A stretch of DNA of 64,000 bases from Haemophilus pittmaniae. Lineage in GTDB: Bacteria; Pseudomonadota; Gammaproteobacteria; Enterobacterales; Pasteurellaceae. The position numbers and the translations under genes are program-made. Shown here piece after piece: positions 1 to 10,270 of the stretch (positions are counted from its first letter, which is position 1; every line of letters starts with the position of its first letter). The notes under the pieces are model-generated. The model saw only the letters and a list, made by a program, of their open reading frames with translations, did not search any database and had not been told where the DNA came from. The DNA lies in NCBI RefSeq assembly GCF_900186995.1, contig NZ_LT906463.1, forward strand, positions 1,550,001 to 1,614,000, given 5' to 3'.

Positions 1-1250
1 GCGCGTAAGACGTAGAAAATTACAATGGCAAAAAATGCTCCGGCCGGCAGGGTAACGATCCACGAACTAATAATGTTGCGGATAACGGTAAGGTTTAAAG
101 CCGCGATACCACGGGCAAAACCAATCCCTAAAATTGCGCCAACCAAGGTTTGGGTGGTAGAAATCGGTAAACCGGTACCGGACGCCACAACCACGGTCAT
201 TGCGGTAGCAAATTGTGCGGCAAAACCACGACTTGGCGTTAAATCGGTGATCCCGGAACCTACGGTCGCCATCACTTTTTGTCCCATTGCGATAAGCCCC
301 ACGGCAATACCGGCGGCACCTAGCGGCAGAATCCACCACACAAGGGTACTTTTAGCGGTTAAATCACCGTTATTTTGCACAATTGAAACCACTGCGGAAA
401 GCGGACCAATAGCATTTGCCACATCATTAGAGCCGTGGGCGAATGCCATTGCACAGGCTGTCATTAGCATTAAGATACTAAATACTTTTTCCACCGCACC
501 AAAGGTACCGCTGTGGGCTTTTTGGGTGAATTTCTCACTGCGGAAATAGAAGTGGCAGAAAATGATGCCGACAACGCTAATCAATGAAGAGATCATGATG
601 GTCTCGCCATTAGAAAGATGTAATCCGACATGCACTAAACCTTTAGTAATGGTGACCACACTCAGAATCAGGGCGGTGATCCCCATATAGTAAGGGCCGT
701 ATTTTTGTGCGTTTTGTAACGGATTATCCGTATCGAAAATTAATTTTTGCGTGCTGGCAAAGATTACATAGGCCAAAATTCCGGCAATAACTGGTGTAAT
801 AAACCAGCTACCGACGATAGAACCGATAGTCCCCCAGTCCACCGAGCCCGGGCCGATGGTGATACAGGCAAAACCAATCAGCGCGCCGATAATGGTATGG
901 GTACCGGAAACCGGCCACCCCATTTTGGTGGCGATAAATAGCCAAGCACCAGAGGCAAATAGCGCAGAAAGCATGCCTAAGGCTAATACATCGGGCATTG
1001 CCACAAAATGCATGGGATCGATCACCCCGCTTTTGATGGTCTCGGTCACTTCGCCGCCGGCTAAATAAGCCCCAGCCGATTCAAAGACTAATGCAATAAA
1101 AATAGCTTGTTTAGCGGTAACAGTACCGGAACCGACGGAGGTCCCCATTGAGTTGGAAACATCATTGGCACCGATACCAAATGCCATAAAAAAACCGAAT
1201 GCCGCCGTGATGAAAACCAGCCAGCTGCCGTATTCATTAATAACTTCCAT
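1..1250 (-). CDS. pit: PiT-family inorganic phosphate transporter (3' end beyond window)
   Basis: Inner-membrane low-affinity phosphate permease of the PiT family, which moves phosphate (often as a metal complex) with protons. The minus-strand frame opens at 1250 with MEVINEYGSWL and stays open for 416 codons to the window edge. The signature GANDVSNSMGTSVGSG near the N terminus is the PiT repeat motif, and hydrophobic segments run throughout. The family is about 420 residues, so only a few C-terminal residues are missing. A PhoU-like gene ends 22 bp upstream in the same orientation, the usual PiT/accessory pair. Long open frames on the plus strand here are antisense shadows. The family call is firm; the exact substrate preference is inferred. 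Confidence 0.93.
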   Translation of the reverse strand, partial: MEVINEYGSWLVFITAAFGFFMAFGIGANDVSNSMGTSVGSGTVTAKQAIFIALVFESAGAYLAGGEVTETIKSGVIDPMHFVAMPDVLALGMLSALFASGAWLFIATKMGWPVSGTHTIIGALIGFACITIGPGSVDWGTIGSIVGSWFITPVIAGILAYVIFASTQKLIFDTDNPLQNAQKYGPYYMGITALILSVVTITKGLVHVGLHLSNGETIMISSLISVVGIIFCHFYFRSEKFTQKAHSGTFGAVEKVFSILMLMTACAMAFAHGSNDVANAIGPLSAVVSIVQNNGDLTAKSTLVWWILPLGAAGIAVGLIAMGQKVMATVGSGITDLTPSRGFAAQFATAMTVVVASGTGLPISTTQTLVGAILGIGFARGIAALNLTVIRNIISSWIVTLPAGAFFAIVIFYVLR

Positions 1251-1272
1251 AGAAATATCCTAGTGAGTGAAG

Positions 1273-1953
1273 TTAAGAGCGCGCCAGCATGATTTCAATG
1301 CGGGAGCCGACACGTTGCGCTTGATCGGCTAATACACCGACCCATTCTAAAATTTTGTAAAGGAACATCACATCAATTGGATTGTAGTGTTGTTCAATCC
1401 CTAATAGGGTTTTACGTAATTGAATTTGCATTTGATCGGTATCGTCTTCAATGGAATCCAACTCCTGGATCATATTGTTGACGATCTTCAGTTCCCGTCC
1501 CTTGAAACCGGTTTCTAATAATTCTTCTAATTCCTTAATTACCCGATGGGCTTGGTGCACGGAGTCAAGGCTACGTTGCATGTAGCTTAAGAAGCTTTCC
1601 TGCATTTCCTGCGGAATGCCGAATTGACGACCAACCATGCGGCCGGCGATATCTTTGGCATAGTTGGCTAATTTGTCTTGTTGAGTGACCAATTCCAATA
1701 AATCTCTACGATCGATCGGCAAAAACAAGCCGCGTGGCAGTTTGAGGCGGATTTCCCGTTTAAGACTGTCCGCTTCCCGTTCCCGTTGGGAGATTTCCAA
1801 ACGGACGTTTTCCGATTTATCCCAGTTTTTGTCAAAGGTTGCCTGGAAGAAAGGAATAAGTAAATCGCAGCATTCTGTCACTTTGGAGGAGTGTTTTTGC
1901 AACGGTTTGAGCGGAGATTGGGCAAATAACCCGAGTATGCTGTTTATCGCCAT
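1273..1953 (-). CDS. PhoU-like Pit accessory protein (DUF47, TIGR00153 family)
   Basis: A 226-residue cytosolic all-helical protein of the DUF47/PhoU-related family, usually encoded directly upstream of a PiT transporter and thought to modulate it. The sequence is rich in charged amphipathic helices (for example EISQREREADSLKREIR near residue 60 and ELEELLETGFKGRELKIV near 140), as expected for PhoU-type helical bundles. No membrane segments or signal peptide are visible. The start MAINSILGLFAQSPLKPLQ matches family N termini. It is first in the operon with pit downstream (22-bp gap). Family assignment is confident; its regulatory role comes from the family rather than from this sequence. Confidence 0.9.
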   Translation of the reverse strand: MAINSILGLFAQSPLKPLQKHSSKVTECCDLLIPFFQATFDKNWDKSENVRLEISQREREADSLKREIRLKLPRGLFLPIDRRDLLELVTQQDKLANYAKDIAGRMVGRQFGIPQEMQESFLSYMQRSLDSVHQAHRVIKELEELLETGFKGRELKIVNNMIQELDSIEDDTDQMQIQLRKTLLGIEQHYNPIDVMFLYKILEWVGVLADQAQRVGSRIEIMLARS

Positions 1954-2084
1954 AATGAGATGGACTCCTGAGGGTTAAAAAAACGGTTGCATCTTACCTG
2001 ATTTCCCGTGTAAATACACGAAAAAGATCTTGACCGTCGATTTTTTAACTGTATATTTAATCAGCTAAAATCACAGGAGCCAAC

Positions 2085-3143
2085 ATGAGTAACGAAGTCG
2101 AATTAAAATTGGCCGTCAGCCCTGACGCTTTTCCCATCCTTTCAGAATATCTTAATCAATTCAATATCTTAGAAAATGACACTGTTGCCTTGGGCAATAC
2201 CTACTATGATTTTCCCGATCGTTTTTTAGCCCAACAAAAAATGGGATTGCGGGTACGCCGTCAAGATGGACAGACAACCCTAACCTTAAAAACCGATGGA
2301 CGGGTGGTTGGTGGACTACATAGCCGCCCTGAATATAATTTGCCTTTAGCGCAGGATTTACCGCCAACACCAGAGCAGCTTAGAGAACTTTATCCGTTTA
2401 GCGAGCTGCCGACTGTCGCCCTTCAGGCTATTTTTACCACTGACTTTACACGTAGCTGGTGGTTGATTGATTTCCAGGGGACTCAAATTGAAGTGGCATT
2501 TGATCGTGGTGAAATTGTAGCACAGCAACAGACAATGCCGATTTGTGAGATCGAGTTTGAGCTAAAGAAAGGTGATATATCAACGCTTTTAGATTTTGTG
2601 ACGGGGCTACCTTTTAACGAAAATATATATTTTAGCGGTGAAAGCAAGGCCAAACGCGGTTATCAACTTGGCAGCAAACGTCTGATGACCGATTGGTTAA
2701 ATAAATGGCGGGATTTTTTGCAACAGGCACGTCAAATGGATACAACGGATAATGCCGCAGCACAATGCGTCAATTTGTTCAAAATGGAACAGCAATTGAT
2801 TGAAGAAACTCTGTCTTTTCCAATTAGTACCTTTAGTGTAGATTTTATGAAAACCGTAGAGCGGGTTGGGGCTTTTTTCAACCTTTACCATTATTACGAT
2901 GAAAACGCTAAATTGTTGGAAAGTGCACTCGCGGAGAAAATTGCCCAAGGTTGTCAATTCGCACCAGATTTACTGGCTGAATTAGTCCAAAGTAATCAAT
3001 ATCTATTAAATGAAATTAAAGAATTAATCCGTTTTCATAGCGAAACGAAAGACAATTTGGCGACGATTGAAAAACTATCGGCTTTGCTGAAAGGGCGGGC
3101 TTATTTTGAACGGATGATCAATTTCATGAAACTTAATGCTTAA
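2085..3143 (+). CDS. ygiF: CYTH-domain inorganic triphosphatase (YgiF-like)
   Basis: A 352-residue protein starting MSNEVELKLAV, which carries the ExExK motif of the CYTH triphosphate-tunnel fold at residues 4-8. Further basic and acidic strand motifs follow (GLRVRRQDGQTTLTLKT near residue 50, CEIEFELKKGD near 155, KAKRGYQLG near 190). E. coli YgiF is an inorganic triphosphatase with a C-terminal CHAD domain. Here the C-terminal part (210-350) is helical and shorter than the E. coli protein (about 433 residues), so the CHAD part looks reduced. It diverges from the pit operon and precedes radA. Hydrolysis of inorganic triphosphate is inferred from the family. Confidence 0.82.
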   Translation: MSNEVELKLAVSPDAFPILSEYLNQFNILENDTVALGNTYYDFPDRFLAQQKMGLRVRRQDGQTTLTLKTDGRVVGGLHSRPEYNLPLAQDLPPTPEQLRELYPFSELPTVALQAIFTTDFTRSWWLIDFQGTQIEVAFDRGEIVAQQQTMPICEIEFELKKGDISTLLDFVTGLPFNENIYFSGESKAKRGYQLGSKRLMTDWLNKWRDFLQQARQMDTTDNAAAQCVNLFKMEQQLIEETLSFPISTFSVDFMKTVERVGAFFNLYHYYDENAKLLESALAEKIAQGCQFAPDLLAELVQSNQYLLNEIKELIRFHSETKDNLATIEKLSALLKGRAYFERMINFMKLNA

Positions 3144-3190
3144 GCGCGAACCAACCTTGCATGGATGGTAGTTATTCTGTCGCAACCTGT

Positions 3191-3268
3191 GAAACGCCCC
3201 TTAGATTTTCAGCGTTTTTCTTAAAATGGCTTCTAAGTCATTGATTTTATTAGGGTTGTTTTAAAAAG
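3191..3268 (+). repeat. Dispersed intergenic element, copy R1
   Basis: First of nine related elements of about 78 bp in this window. The order is an AAACGCCCC end, a variable stretch, a TTTTTC-TAAAAT block, then the near-invariant core ATTGATTTTATTAG and a TTTAAAA tail. It lies between ygiF and radA. Family membership is seen directly by aligning the copies; function is unknown. Confidence 0.8.
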
Positions 3269-3289
3269 CAAAAATTAAAAGGATAAATG

Positions 3290-4669
3290 ATGGCAAAAGC
3301 CCCCAAAACAGCTTACGTATGCAACGATTGCGGAGCTGAATTTTCCCGTTGGCAAGGTCAATGTAGTGCCTGTAAAGCCTGGAATACGATTAGCGAAGTA
3401 CGTTTGGTTTCTGCAGTCGCCACGACAAAAAATGATCGTTTTAGCGGTTATGCCGGAGAAACTCGGGCTAAAATTCAAACCTTGTCAGAAATTAGTTTGC
3501 AACAAACTCCGCGTTTTACTAGTGGATTTAAGGAATTGGATCGCGTATTGGGCGGGGGGATTGTACCGGGGAGTGCTATTTTAATTGGTGGGCATCCGGG
3601 CGCCGGTAAGAGTACCCTATTGTTGCAAGTGATGTGTGGTTTAGCTAAGGATATGACGGCACTTTATGTCACTGGGGAAGAATCTTTGCAACAAGTGGCG
3701 ATGCGCGCCAATCGGCTAGGGCTACCGACCGATAAATTAAATATGTTGTCGGAAACCTCGGTGGAACAAATCTGTAATTTAGCCGACCAATTGAAACCGC
3801 AAATTATTGTGGTGGATTCTATCCAAGTGATGCATTTGGCTGATATTCAATCATCGCCGGGGAGTGTCGCTCAGGTGCGTGAATGCGCCTCCTTTTTAAC
3901 CCGCTATGCGAAAACCCGTCAGGTGGCGATTATTATGGTGGGGCATGTAACCAAAGATGGCACCTTAGCCGGTCCGAAAGTGTTAGAGCATGCGATTGAC
4001 TGTTCCTTATTATTGGAAGGTGAATCGGACTCCCGCTTTCGTACGTTACGTAGTCACAAAAACCGTTTTGGTGCGGTGAATGAACTGGGCGTATTTGGGA
4101 TGACTGAACAGGGTTTGCGCGAAGTGAAAAATCCTTCAGCGATATTTTTAAGCCGAGGGGATGAGCAAACCGCTGGCAGTTCGGTAATGGTACTGTGGGA
4201 AGGTACACGGCCGCTGTTGGTAGAAATTCAGGCACTAGTGGATCATTCAATGTTGGCGAACCCGCGTCGGGTGGCGGTGGGCTTAGAACAGAATCGTTTA
4301 GCATTATTGCTGGCGGTACTACATCGACACGGAGGGTTGCAAATGGCTGACCAAGATGTGTTTGTGAATGTGGTTGGTGGCGTTAAAGTCGGAGAAACCG
4401 GAGCTGATTTAGCGTTATTGCTGGCATTGATTTCTAGTTTCCGTAATCGACCGTTGCCGGCGGATTTGGTGGTGTTTGGTGAGGTTGGCTTGGCTGGGGA
4501 AATCCGCCCAGTACCAAGTGGTCAAGAACGCATTAGCGAAGCGGCCAAACATGGTTTTAAACGGGCAATTGTGCCCTTTGCCAATAAACCGAAACACGCA
4601 GTGGAAAATATGCAAGTGTTTACGGTAAAAAAATTGGCCGATGCACTGGCGATTGTGGATAATTTTTAA
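3290..4669 (+). CDS. radA: DNA repair protein RadA (Sms)
   Basis: RecA-related helicase/branch-migration protein that processes recombination intermediates and, in naturally transformable species, helps integrate incoming DNA. Visible parts are an N-terminal C4 zinc finger (Cys 11, 14, 25, 28), Walker A GGHPGAGKST near residues 98-107, the RadA-specific KNRFG motif near 258, and a Lon-protease-like C-terminal domain. Length (459) is normal. Two ATG codons are adjacent at 3287 and 3290; the second sits better behind the AAGGA ribosome site. It is transcribed on its own between repeat R1 and lrp. Confidence 0.96.
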   Translation: MAKAPKTAYVCNDCGAEFSRWQGQCSACKAWNTISEVRLVSAVATTKNDRFSGYAGETRAKIQTLSEISLQQTPRFTSGFKELDRVLGGGIVPGSAILIGGHPGAGKSTLLLQVMCGLAKDMTALYVTGEESLQQVAMRANRLGLPTDKLNMLSETSVEQICNLADQLKPQIIVVDSIQVMHLADIQSSPGSVAQVRECASFLTRYAKTRQVAIIMVGHVTKDGTLAGPKVLEHAIDCSLLLEGESDSRFRTLRSHKNRFGAVNELGVFGMTEQGLREVKNPSAIFLSRGDEQTAGSSVMVLWEGTRPLLVEIQALVDHSMLANPRRVAVGLEQNRLALLLAVLHRHGGLQMADQDVFVNVVGGVKVGETGADLALLLALISSFRNRPLPADLVVFGEVGLAGEIRPVPSGQERISEAAKHGFKRAIVPFANKPKHAVENMQVFTVKKLADALAIVDNF

Positions 4670-4741
4670 ATCGGCGTTTGTTGGCCGTGAAACTTATGGC
4701 GAAATTCGTTAGAATACGCGCTTTGCGAAAAAGGGGAGACT

Positions 4742-5218
4742 ATGGAAAAGAGACAAAAAGCACTGGATGCCATTGATATTAAGATTCTGAATGAATTACA
4801 ACGTAACGGAAAGATTTCCAATATTGATTTGTCCAAAAAGGTCGGGCTTTCCCCAACGCCTTGCTTAGAACGGGTAAAACGTTTAGAAAAACAAGGGGTT
4901 ATCCTAGGGTATCGGGCATTGTTAAATCCTGAGTTATTGGACGCACCATTGTTGGTGATTGTGGAGATCACCTTAGTTCGCGGAAAACCCGATGTCTTTG
5001 AAGAATTTAATGCAGCAATCCAGGCCTTGGATGAAATTCAGGAATGTCATTTGGTTTCAGGCGATTTTGACTATTTGTTAAAAACCCGCGTAGCCGATAT
5101 GGCCGCTTATCGTAAATTGCTTGGTACTACGCTATTGCGTCTTCCCGGTGTGAATGACACTCGTACTTACGTAGTGATGGAAGAAGTCAAACAAACCAAT
5201 TATCTAGTCTTAAAATAA
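4742..5218 (+). CDS. lrp: Leucine-responsive regulatory protein Lrp
   Basis: AsnC/Lrp-family transcription factor of 158 residues. The N-terminal winged helix-turn-helix ([18 protein letters not shown], about residues 10-27, onward to 60) binds DNA, and the C-terminal RAM domain (about 70-150) binds amino acids and drives oligomerisation. A strong AAGGGGAGA ribosome site precedes the ATG. ftsK starts 2 bp after the stop, so the two are probably co-transcribed; lrp-ftsK-lolA-rarA is a conserved gamma-proteobacterial order. It is named Lrp rather than AsnC because of that neighbourhood and the high similarity of its recognition helix region to enterobacterial Lrp as I know it. Confidence 0.94.
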   Translation: MEKRQKALDAIDIKILNELQRNGKISNIDLSKKVGLSPTPCLERVKRLEKQGVILGYRALLNPELLDAPLLVIVEITLVRGKPDVFEEFNAAIQALDEIQECHLVSGDFDYLLKTRVADMAAYRKLLGTTLLRLPGVNDTRTYVVMEEVKQTNYLVLK

Positions 5219-5220
5219 AA

Positions 5221-8034
5221 ATGATTAAACGTATTACAGAACGCTTTACCCCAAAACAGTATCTGGCCGAATTGATTTTAGGCGTGACCGCTATATTCGG
5301 CCTTTATCTGATTATTGCCTGGTCAAGCTATACGCCACTGGATAACTCTTGGGCAACAGCCAGTTATCAAAGCGAAACCATCAATAAAGCCGGTGCATTA
5401 GGCGCCTGGATTGTTGATACCTTTTTTGTATTTCTTGGTTACGTCGGAAATTTAATCCCATTTATGGTCTTTTTGGTGCCGGCTTATCTATTGAAAACTA
5501 AAGCAGTACGTCAACTTTCTGCAACCCGCATTGCACTACGAACTTTTGGTTTGGTGGTGTTGTTAATTGGTTTAACCATGCTTTCCACCTTATTTTTCAG
5601 CGGTACTAATTATTATTTAGCCGGTGGAGTGTTGGGCGGTAGCTTGGTGGTTAACCTTTATCCGACCTTGGGTAAATTCGGTTGTATCTTAGCGGCCATT
5701 GTTTTTTCTGTGGTGGGATTTATTTTTTGTTCCGGTGCTTCCTTGATCCGTTTGATTATTCGTTTCTATCATTGGTTAACCATGCAAAATGAAAAAAATG
5801 AAGAAGCCCTGTCACAAACTACCAATGTGGATGAGTTAGAAGCGATTGTTATTGATAAACCTGAGGAGCAAGCATCAGATACAGAAAATGTATTGAGTGA
5901 TATGACGGAAAATGACGCCTCTGATGGGATTGAAAATAATCTTTCCGACAATGTTATTACTGAACCCTCTCCACAATCTCTTATTAATATTAGTGGTTTA
6001 AGTGGTAGCGAGCCGGTCGCATCGGGAGTGAATGACGAACAATTTAGTGGCTTCACTATTGATACCGAAAATTTACCGAATGTTTCAATCTCCGCTGAGC
6101 AAAGTGCGAATGTGAGTGGGCCAGATAATTTTACCGCCTTATGGCAGGCACCGATGCAGCATACCGATGAAAAATATTCGGATGAGGACGATTTTATAGT
6201 GAGTAAAGAGCCGGCTATTCCAACGGTTTCGTTACGTCCACAAAACCAAGAAAGTTCGCTTTCCAATATTGCTGCGACTCCGTCCTTTGAACCACAGGCT
6301 GCGGATACCGAGGCGGAAATTGATGCGATGAATGAAGAATTGGCTCGCCAATTCGCCGCTCATCAAGAAGCTCAAATGGCAGAATTGGCAGAGCGAGCGA
6401 AGGAAGCACATGCTGAAGATGCGTTAAAAGTGATTTTAGCGAATGATGAACCACATACGAGCGCACAAAGTAAAGCTGCGCCAAATTATAAACCTTATGG
6501 TGATTCACTTATTCACCCGGCATTTCAACAACCAAATAAAAAACGTGAAAAACCGACAACGCCGTTACCTTCCTTAGATTTGTTGGAACATTGCCCAGCG
6601 CAGGCTCAAAATATTACTCAGGAGGAGATTGTCGAAACCTCCCATCGCATTGAGCAACAATTGCGTAACTTTAATGTCAAAGCCACGGTCAAAGATGTTT
6701 TGGTCGGTCCGGTTGTTACCCGTTATGAGTTGGAACTACAACCTGGTGTGAAAGCATCCAAGGTGACTAGCATTGATACTGACTTGGCGCGCGCCTTGAT
6801 GTTCCGTGCTATTCGGGTGGCAGAAGTGATTCCTGGTAAACCGTATATCGGTATTGAAACTCCAAATGCTCAACGCCAAACTGTACCATTGCGTGATGTG
6901 TTGGATAGTGATGAATTCCGTTCTTCAAAAGCCTTGTTATCTATGGCATTAGGTAAAGATATCAGCGGTAAACCGGTAGTGGTTGATTTGGCTAAAATGC
7001 CACATTTACTGGTTGCCGGTTCTACAGGTTCGGGTAAATCCGTGGGCGTGAATACTATGATTTTAAGTCTGTTGTTCCGTGTAAGCCCCGATGAAGTTAA
7101 ATTTATTATGATTGACCCGAAAGTGGTGGAGCTTTCAATCTACAAGGATATTCCACACTTGTTAACGCCAGTGGTGACCGACATGAAAAAAGCCGCCAAT
7201 GCTTTGCGTTGGTGCGTAGATGAAATGGAGCGTCGTTACCAATTATTGTCGGCATTAATGGTGCGTAATATTGAAGGCTATAACGAGAAAATCGATGAAT
7301 ACGAAGCCATGGGTATGCCGATCCCGAATCCGTTATGGAAACCGGGTGATACCATGGATAACGCCCCACCGGCTCTAGAAAAACTAAGCTATATTGTGGT
7401 GGTTGTGGATGAATTCGCCGACTTGATGATGGTGGCGGGTAAGCAAATTGAAGAATTGATTGCACGTCTTGCGCAAAAAGCGCGGGCAATTGGTATTCAT
7501 TTAATTTTGGCCACCCAACGCCCATCCGTGGATGTGATAACCGGTTTGATTAAAGCCAATATTCCAAGCCGAATCGCCTTTACAGTGGCAAGTAAAATTG
7601 ACTCCCGTACCATTTTGGATCAGGGCGGAGCAGAAACCCTATTGGGGCGCGGAGATATGCTATATTCCGGCCAAGGATCTTCCGATTTAGTGCGGGTTCA
7701 TGGTGCCTTTATGAGTGACCAAGAGGTTGGCCGTGTTGCCGATGATTGGCGGGCTCGTGGCAAACCGAATTACATTGAGGGCATTTTAGAAGGTAATGAG
7801 GACGAAGATGCCTCAGATAAACCGGCCTCCGATGGTGAATTGGATAAATTATTTGATGAAGTGATGAATTTTGTCTTGGAATCGGGTAATACCTCCACAT
7901 CCTATGTGCAACGTAAATTTAGTATCGGTTTTAACCGTGCTGCGCGCATTATGGATCAATTGGAAGAACAGGGTATTGTTAGCCCGATGCGCAACGGTAA
8001 ACGCGAAATTTTAGCGCGTCGTCCCGATTTTTAA
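5221..8034 (+). CDS. ftsK: DNA translocase FtsK
   Basis: Septum-localised double-stranded DNA pump that clears the chromosome terminus and activates XerCD at dif. The order is four N-terminal membrane helices (about residues 18-185), a long acidic, Ser/Asn/Gln-rich linker (about 190-460), then the motor with Walker A GSTGSGKS (600-607) and Walker [11 protein letters not shown] (Asp730/Glu731), and a C-terminal gamma winged-helix domain (about 870-937) that reads KOPS sites. At 937 residues it is shorter than the E. coli protein (about 1,330), mainly through the linker. It begins 2 bp after lrp and is followed 15 bp later by lolA. Confidence 0.97.
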   Translation: MIKRITERFTPKQYLAELILGVTAIFGLYLIIAWSSYTPLDNSWATASYQSETINKAGALGAWIVDTFFVFLGYVGNLIPFMVFLVPAYLLKTKAVRQLSATRIALRTFGLVVLLIGLTMLSTLFFSGTNYYLAGGVLGGSLVVNLYPTLGKFGCILAAIVFSVVGFIFCSGASLIRLIIRFYHWLTMQNEKNEEALSQTTNVDELEAIVIDKPEEQASDTENVLSDMTENDASDGIENNLSDNVITEPSPQSLINISGLSGSEPVASGVNDEQFSGFTIDTENLPNVSISAEQSANVSGPDNFTALWQAPMQHTDEKYSDEDDFIVSKEPAIPTVSLRPQNQESSLSNIAATPSFEPQAADTEAEIDAMNEELARQFAAHQEAQMAELAERAKEAHAEDALKVILANDEPHTSAQSKAAPNYKPYGDSLIHPAFQQPNKKREKPTTPLPSLDLLEHCPAQAQNITQEEIVETSHRIEQQLRNFNVKATVKDVLVGPVVTRYELELQPGVKASKVTSIDTDLARALMFRAIRVAEVIPGKPYIGIETPNAQRQTVPLRDVLDSDEFRSSKALLSMALGKDISGKPVVVDLAKMPHLLVAGSTGSGKSVGVNTMILSLLFRVSPDEVKFIMIDPKVVELSIYKDIPHLLTPVVTDMKKAANALRWCVDEMERRYQLLSALMVRNIEGYNEKIDEYEAMGMPIPNPLWKPGDTMDNAPPALEKLSYIVVVVDEFADLMMVAGKQIEELIARLAQKARAIGIHLILATQRPSVDVITGLIKANIPSRIAFTVASKIDSRTILDQGGAETLLGRGDMLYSGQGSSDLVRVHGAFMSDQEVGRVADDWRARGKPNYIEGILEGNEDEDASDKPASDGELDKLFDEVMNFVLESGNTSTSYVQRKFSIGFNRAARIMDQLEEQGIVSPMRNGKREILARRPDF

Positions 8035-8049
8035 ATAGAAGGAAAAGCT

Positions 8050-8676
8050 ATGTTTAAAACACTCAAAAAATCCTCGCTTGCTTTATTGACTTTGGCGGCG
8101 ACACAGGTTGCTTTAGCCGATCCGATGGGCGAATTACAAAGTCGTCTGAGTCAGGTAAATGTCTTAAGCGCGGATTTTAGCCAAACAGTGACAGCCGCCG
8201 GTGGAAAAAACGTGCAGCAAGGCAGTGGTAAGTTACAAATTAAACGCCCAAATTTATTCCGTATGGATACCAAATCCCCGCAGGAAACCCAAATTATTTC
8301 CGATGGTAAAACCTTATGGTATTACGATCCCTTTGTTCAACAGGTTACTGCGCAATGGGTGAAGGATGCGGTAAACAATACGCCTTTTGTATTGTTAACC
8401 AGTGATGATAAAAGCCATTGGGCACAATACGATGTTAGCCAACAGGCCGATTCTTTTACCCTTAAACCTAAAGCTAAAAACAGCAGTATCAAACAATTTG
8501 ATATTCGGGTGGATGCCAACGGGGTGTTGAAAAACTTCAGCACCACAGAAAAAGATGGTCAAACCAATCTGTATGTGTTGCGTAATATCACCAACCAGGC
8601 TTTACCGGACAACCTATTCCAATTTGCCGTACCTAAGGGGGTTGAATTGGATGACCAGCGTAAAGGCAAAAAATAA
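8050..8676 (+). CDS. lolA: Outer-membrane lipoprotein carrier LolA
   Basis: Periplasmic chaperone that takes lipoproteins from the LolCDE exporter and hands them to LolB in the outer membrane. The 208-residue precursor has a clear signal peptide (basic start, hydrophobic [14 protein letters not shown], cleavage before DPM near residue 24). The mature part has the expected beta-rich composition and a family-typical [13 protein letters not shown] segment near residue 60. A ribosome site AGAAGGA precedes the start. It lies in the lrp-ftsK-lolA-rarA string and is followed by a hairpin terminator. Confidence 0.94.
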   Translation: MFKTLKKSSLALLTLAATQVALADPMGELQSRLSQVNVLSADFSQTVTAAGGKNVQQGSGKLQIKRPNLFRMDTKSPQETQIISDGKTLWYYDPFVQQVTAQWVKDAVNNTPFVLLTSDDKSHWAQYDVSQQADSFTLKPKAKNSSIKQFDIRVDANGVLKNFSTTEKDGQTNLYVLRNITNQALPDNLFQFAVPKGVELDDQRKGKK

Positions 8677-8687
8677 CTTCTTGTATT

Positions 8688-8714
8688 GGCACAGACTGGC
8701 TGTGCCATTTTTCT
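8688..8714 (+). terminator. Terminator hairpin after lolA
   Basis: Seven-base-pair stem GGCACAG/CTGTGCC with a 5-nt loop, followed by a T-rich tract. It ends only 17 bp before the rarA start, so it probably attenuates rather than fully separates rarA from the upstream operon. Confidence 0.65.
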
Positions 8715-8730
8715 TTTATATGGCAGAACA

Positions 8731-10068
8731 ATGACAAATCTTGGTTTTGATTTCAGCGATAACGAATTTCAACCTCTAGCCGCCCGCATGCGACCGAACG
8801 ATCTCAGCAATTATTTCGGTCAAAGCCATTTATTGGCGCCGGGTAAACCCTTACGTCGGGCAATTGAAGCGGGCCATGTTCATTCCATGATTTTGTGGGG
8901 GCCTCCGGGAACCGGCAAAACGACCTTAGCAGAAATCATTGCCCATCGTATTAATGCCGATGTGGAGCGGATTTCAGCGGTTACCGGCGGGATTAAGGAA
9001 ATTCGAGATGCAATTGAGCGCGCCAAGCAAAATCGCTTGGCCGGTCGACAAACCATTTTATTTGTGGATGAAGTGCACCGTTTTAATAAAAGCCAGCAAG
9101 ATGCATTTTTACCGCATATTGAAGACGGTACCGTTATCTTTATTGGTGCGACGACCGAAAATCCGTCCTTTGAATTAAATAATGCGCTATTGTCACGGGC
9201 ACGTGTGTATGTGTTGAAATCCCTTACTGCAGCGGAAATTCGCGAGGTATTACAACGTGCATTGCATGATAAGGAACGGGGCTTAGGCAACGAACCATTA
9301 ATTCTCCAAAGGGAGGTGTTGACGCTACTCGCCGATTATGTGAATGGAGATGCCCGTTTAGCCTTGAATTGTTTGGAATTAATGTGTGATATGGCCGAGC
9401 AACAGGCTGACGGCAAGCATCTTACTCCAGAATTATTAACTGAGGTTCTTGGCGAGCGGCAGGCACGTTTTGATAAACAAGGTGATCGATTTTACGATTT
9501 GATTTCTGCACTACATAAATCTGTGCGAGGATCCGCGCCGGATGCAGCCTTGTATTGGTATGCGCGGATTATTACTGCCGGTGGAGATCCGCTGTATGTA
9601 GCACGGCGTTTATTGGCTATTGCTTCGGAGGACATTGGCAATGCGGATCCGCGCGCTATGCAGGTTGCGATCAGTGCCTGGGATTGTTTTACTCGAGTTG
9701 GGGCTTATGAGGGCGAGCGGGCGATTGCACAAGCGATTATTTATTTGGCGGTCGCCCCGAAAAGTAATGCCGTGTATAACGCGTTCAATGCAGCTAAAAG
9801 ATTGGCTAGGGAATCGGCTGATTTTGATGTGCCACCGCATTTACGTAATGCACCAACGAATTTAATGAAAGAGTTGGGCTATGGTGCGGAATATCGTTAT
9901 GCTCATGATGAGCCGAATGCTTATGCCGCAGGCGAAAATTATTTTCCGCCGCAATTGGCGCACACGCAGTTTTATTTCCCTAATGAGCGCGGAATGGAAA
10001 TCCAAATTAAGGAAAAATTAGCGCGCTTACGCCAAATGGATGAAGCGGCGACCAAGAAGCGTTATTAG
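8731..10068 (+). CDS. rarA: Replication-associated recombination protein A (RarA/MgsA)
   Basis: AAA+ ATPase of the clamp-loader clade that acts at stalled replication forks. The start at 8731 ([13 protein letters not shown]) fits family N termini and gives 445 residues; an upstream in-frame ATG at 8686 would overlap the lolA terminator and is not favoured. Walker A is GPPGTGKTT (57-65), Walker B FVDEVHRF (near 113), and sensor 1 is [13 protein letters not shown] (near 140). A C-terminal helical tetramerisation domain follows. It is the fourth gene of the conserved lrp-ftsK-lolA-rarA string; serS, which follows in enterics, is absent here. Confidence 0.95.
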   Translation: MTNLGFDFSDNEFQPLAARMRPNDLSNYFGQSHLLAPGKPLRRAIEAGHVHSMILWGPPGTGKTTLAEIIAHRINADVERISAVTGGIKEIRDAIERAKQNRLAGRQTILFVDEVHRFNKSQQDAFLPHIEDGTVIFIGATTENPSFELNNALLSRARVYVLKSLTAAEIREVLQRALHDKERGLGNEPLILQREVLTLLADYVNGDARLALNCLELMCDMAEQQADGKHLTPELLTEVLGERQARFDKQGDRFYDLISALHKSVRGSAPDAALYWYARIITAGGDPLYVARRLLAIASEDIGNADPRAMQVAISAWDCFTRVGAYEGERAIAQAIIYLAVAPKSNAVYNAFNAAKRLARESADFDVPPHLRNAPTNLMKELGYGAEYRYAHDEPNAYAAGENYFPPQLAHTQFYFPNERGMEIQIKEKLARLRQMDEAATKKRY

Positions 10069-10078
10069 GCTTTGAGGC

Positions 10079-10160
10079 AAACGCCCCCTTAAAAATGGGC
10101 GTTTTTCTTAAAATCAATGCTAACTCATTGATTTTATTAGAGTTGGTTTTAAAATCAAAA
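10079..10160 (+). repeat. Dispersed intergenic element, copy R2
   Basis: Copy of the 78-bp family located just after rarA. Its first part forms a GC-rich hairpin (AACGCCC/GGGCGTT) followed by TTTTT, so this copy probably terminates rarA transcription. The core ATTGATTTTATTAG is flanked by AACTC/GAGTT arms. Confidence 0.82.
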
Positions 10161-10270
10161 ATAGGGTATTGTGCCTGGCCGGTATGGCAAATTGTCATGC
10201 GATGTTAGAGTTAGATTTCCTATTCATTTTGCGGCTATTATTAGCCGCTCATTTTTTTAGAGGATGTTTA

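Noticed and set aside
25..1068. Three long plus-strand open frames opposite the left-edge genes
   Set aside because: They lie antisense to the PiT transporter frame, which has family motifs; their peptides show the Pro/Ala/Thr-rich composition of shadow frames.
3933..4304. 123-codon minus-strand frame inside radA
   Set aside because: Antisense shadow of a fully conserved RadA coding region, without a ribosome site or recognisable product.
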